Both the position numbers and the translations under genes were made by a program. From contig NZ_CAJF01000031.1 in NCBI RefSeq assembly GCF_000304335.1, forward strand, positions 1 to 44,515: a DNA stretch of 44,515 nucleotides, read 5' to 3'. Source of the stretch: Microbacterium yannicii PS01 (lineage in GTDB: Bacteria > Actinomycetota > Actinomycetes > Actinomycetales > Microbacteriaceae). The notes beneath the pieces are model-generated. The model had not been told where the DNA came from. It saw only the letters and a program-made list of their open reading frames with translations, and searched no databases. This document shows positions 44,267 through 44,515 of the stretch, piece after piece (within the stretch, counting starts at the first letter, position 1; each line of letters begins with the position of its first letter).

Positions 44267-44515
44267 GGATGCCGCGCGAACTGCCCCTCGAGCGGAAGCG
44301 CTGTCAGGAGCGTGCGCTCGTGGGTCAGCTGCTGTCGCTATGGCCGTCGGATGCCGCGCGAATTGCCCCCTGAACTTCGGCACGCTCTGAAGCTCGCCGT
44401 CGTGGGTCAGCTTCTGTCGCTATGGCGGAGCGGATGCCGCGCGAGCTGCCCCTCGAGCGGAAGCGCTGTCAGGAGCGTGGCGTTTCGTGGGTCAGCTTCT
44501 GTAGCTATGGCCGTC
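44267..44515. repeat. Right array of 82-83-bp repeat units (three copies, continuing past the window)
   Basis: GGATGCCGCGCGA recurs at 44267, 44349 and 44432 (periods 82 and 83). Units share CTGCCCCTCGAGCGGAAGCG in the first and third copies and GTGGGTCAGCT.CTGT.GCTATGG in all three; the middle copy is more diverged. The blocks GTCAG, CTGT, GGCCG, GGATGC.GCGC and TGCCCC line up with the left array, so both belong to one repeat family. The 105 bp from 44162 to 44266 hold nothing I can identify. Confidence 0.72.

Noticed and set aside
44162..44383. A 74-residue N-terminal extension of the endonuclease-type protein
   Set aside because: The extra sequence is encoded partly by repeat DNA and lacks similarity to the family, whose usual N-terminus begins near position 44161.
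42973..44515. CRISPR array
   Set aside because: Units are 82 bp, imperfect, on both sides of a gene, with no short conserved repeat alternating with unique spacers and no cas genes.
42973..44515. REP/RAYT system
   Set aside because: The neighbouring protein is a PD-(D/E)XK-type nuclease, not a Y1 HUH transposase; no RAYT motif is present in the window.

Overview
High-GC actinobacterial chromosome, most likely a Microbacterium or another Microbacteriaceae. The reasons are the composition (about 70% GC by eye), the many ATGA/GTGA gene overlaps, GTG starts, and the actinobacterial families present (DUF4287, DUF1992, DUF4383, ECF41 sigma, AbiEi/DUF559 endonuclease). I see no phage genes, insertion sequences or CRISPR array. 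The window reads as an ordinary chromosomal segment rich in plant-polymer catabolism.

Region 1 (1-14033, all minus strand) is one run of twelve genes. Their order is: lipoprotein substrate-binding protein, two Opp-type permeases, two Opp ATPases, an S33 prolyl-aminopeptidase-like hydrolase, an M24 Xaa-Pro aminopeptidase-like enzyme, a GH127 beta-L-arabinofuranosidase, a DapA-family lyase, a proline-racemase-family hydroxyproline epimerase, an ornithine-cyclodeaminase-family protein, and a GntR regulator cut by the window edge. The combination fits uptake of arabinosylated, hydroxyproline-rich peptides (plant extensin and related glycoproteins), intracellular removal of arabinose, trimming of imino-acid peptides, and oxidation of the released hydroxyproline. 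I could not recall this exact gene set described as one operon; it is the main candidate for a new system.

Region 2 (14221-17540) holds a leaderless ArsR-type regulator divergent from a cupin and a DUF4287 protein, then a DUF1992 protein and an NAD-dependent SDR. Region 3 (17618-24023) is an L-arabinose regulon: a LacI regulator, then araD, an FGGY kinase (AraB role), araA and an aldose 1-epimerase. Two operators sit on the -35 and -10 of the araD promoter. There is no dedicated arabinose transporter in the window, which suits arabinose arriving through region 1. The kinase and the epimerase each carry a related inverted-repeat DNA element inserted in frame.

Region 4 (24188-28270) has an ECF41 sigma factor with its partner carboxymuconolactone-decarboxylase-family gene and a matching ECF41 promoter, several small membrane or hypothetical genes, and tRNA-Arg(ACG) with a strong terminator. 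Region 5 (28303-40543) is a glucuronide regulon: a LacI repressor with a 27-bp palindromic operator, a lipoprotein binding protein, a permease, a permease-ATPase fusion, an ATPase, a GH2 beta-glucuronidase, glucuronate isomerase, fructuronate reductase and a ManD-type mannonate dehydratase, ending at 2-keto-3-deoxygluconate. Glucuronic acid caps plant arabinogalactan proteins, so regions 1, 3 and 5 could act on related material (inference).

Region 6 (40570-44515) has a small membrane protein, a VOC protein, a one-chain L-serine dehydratase, and an AbiEi/DUF559-type predicted endonuclease gene bracketed on both sides by copies of an 82-bp repeat. Functions are inferred from sequence motifs read by eye; no database search was possible.
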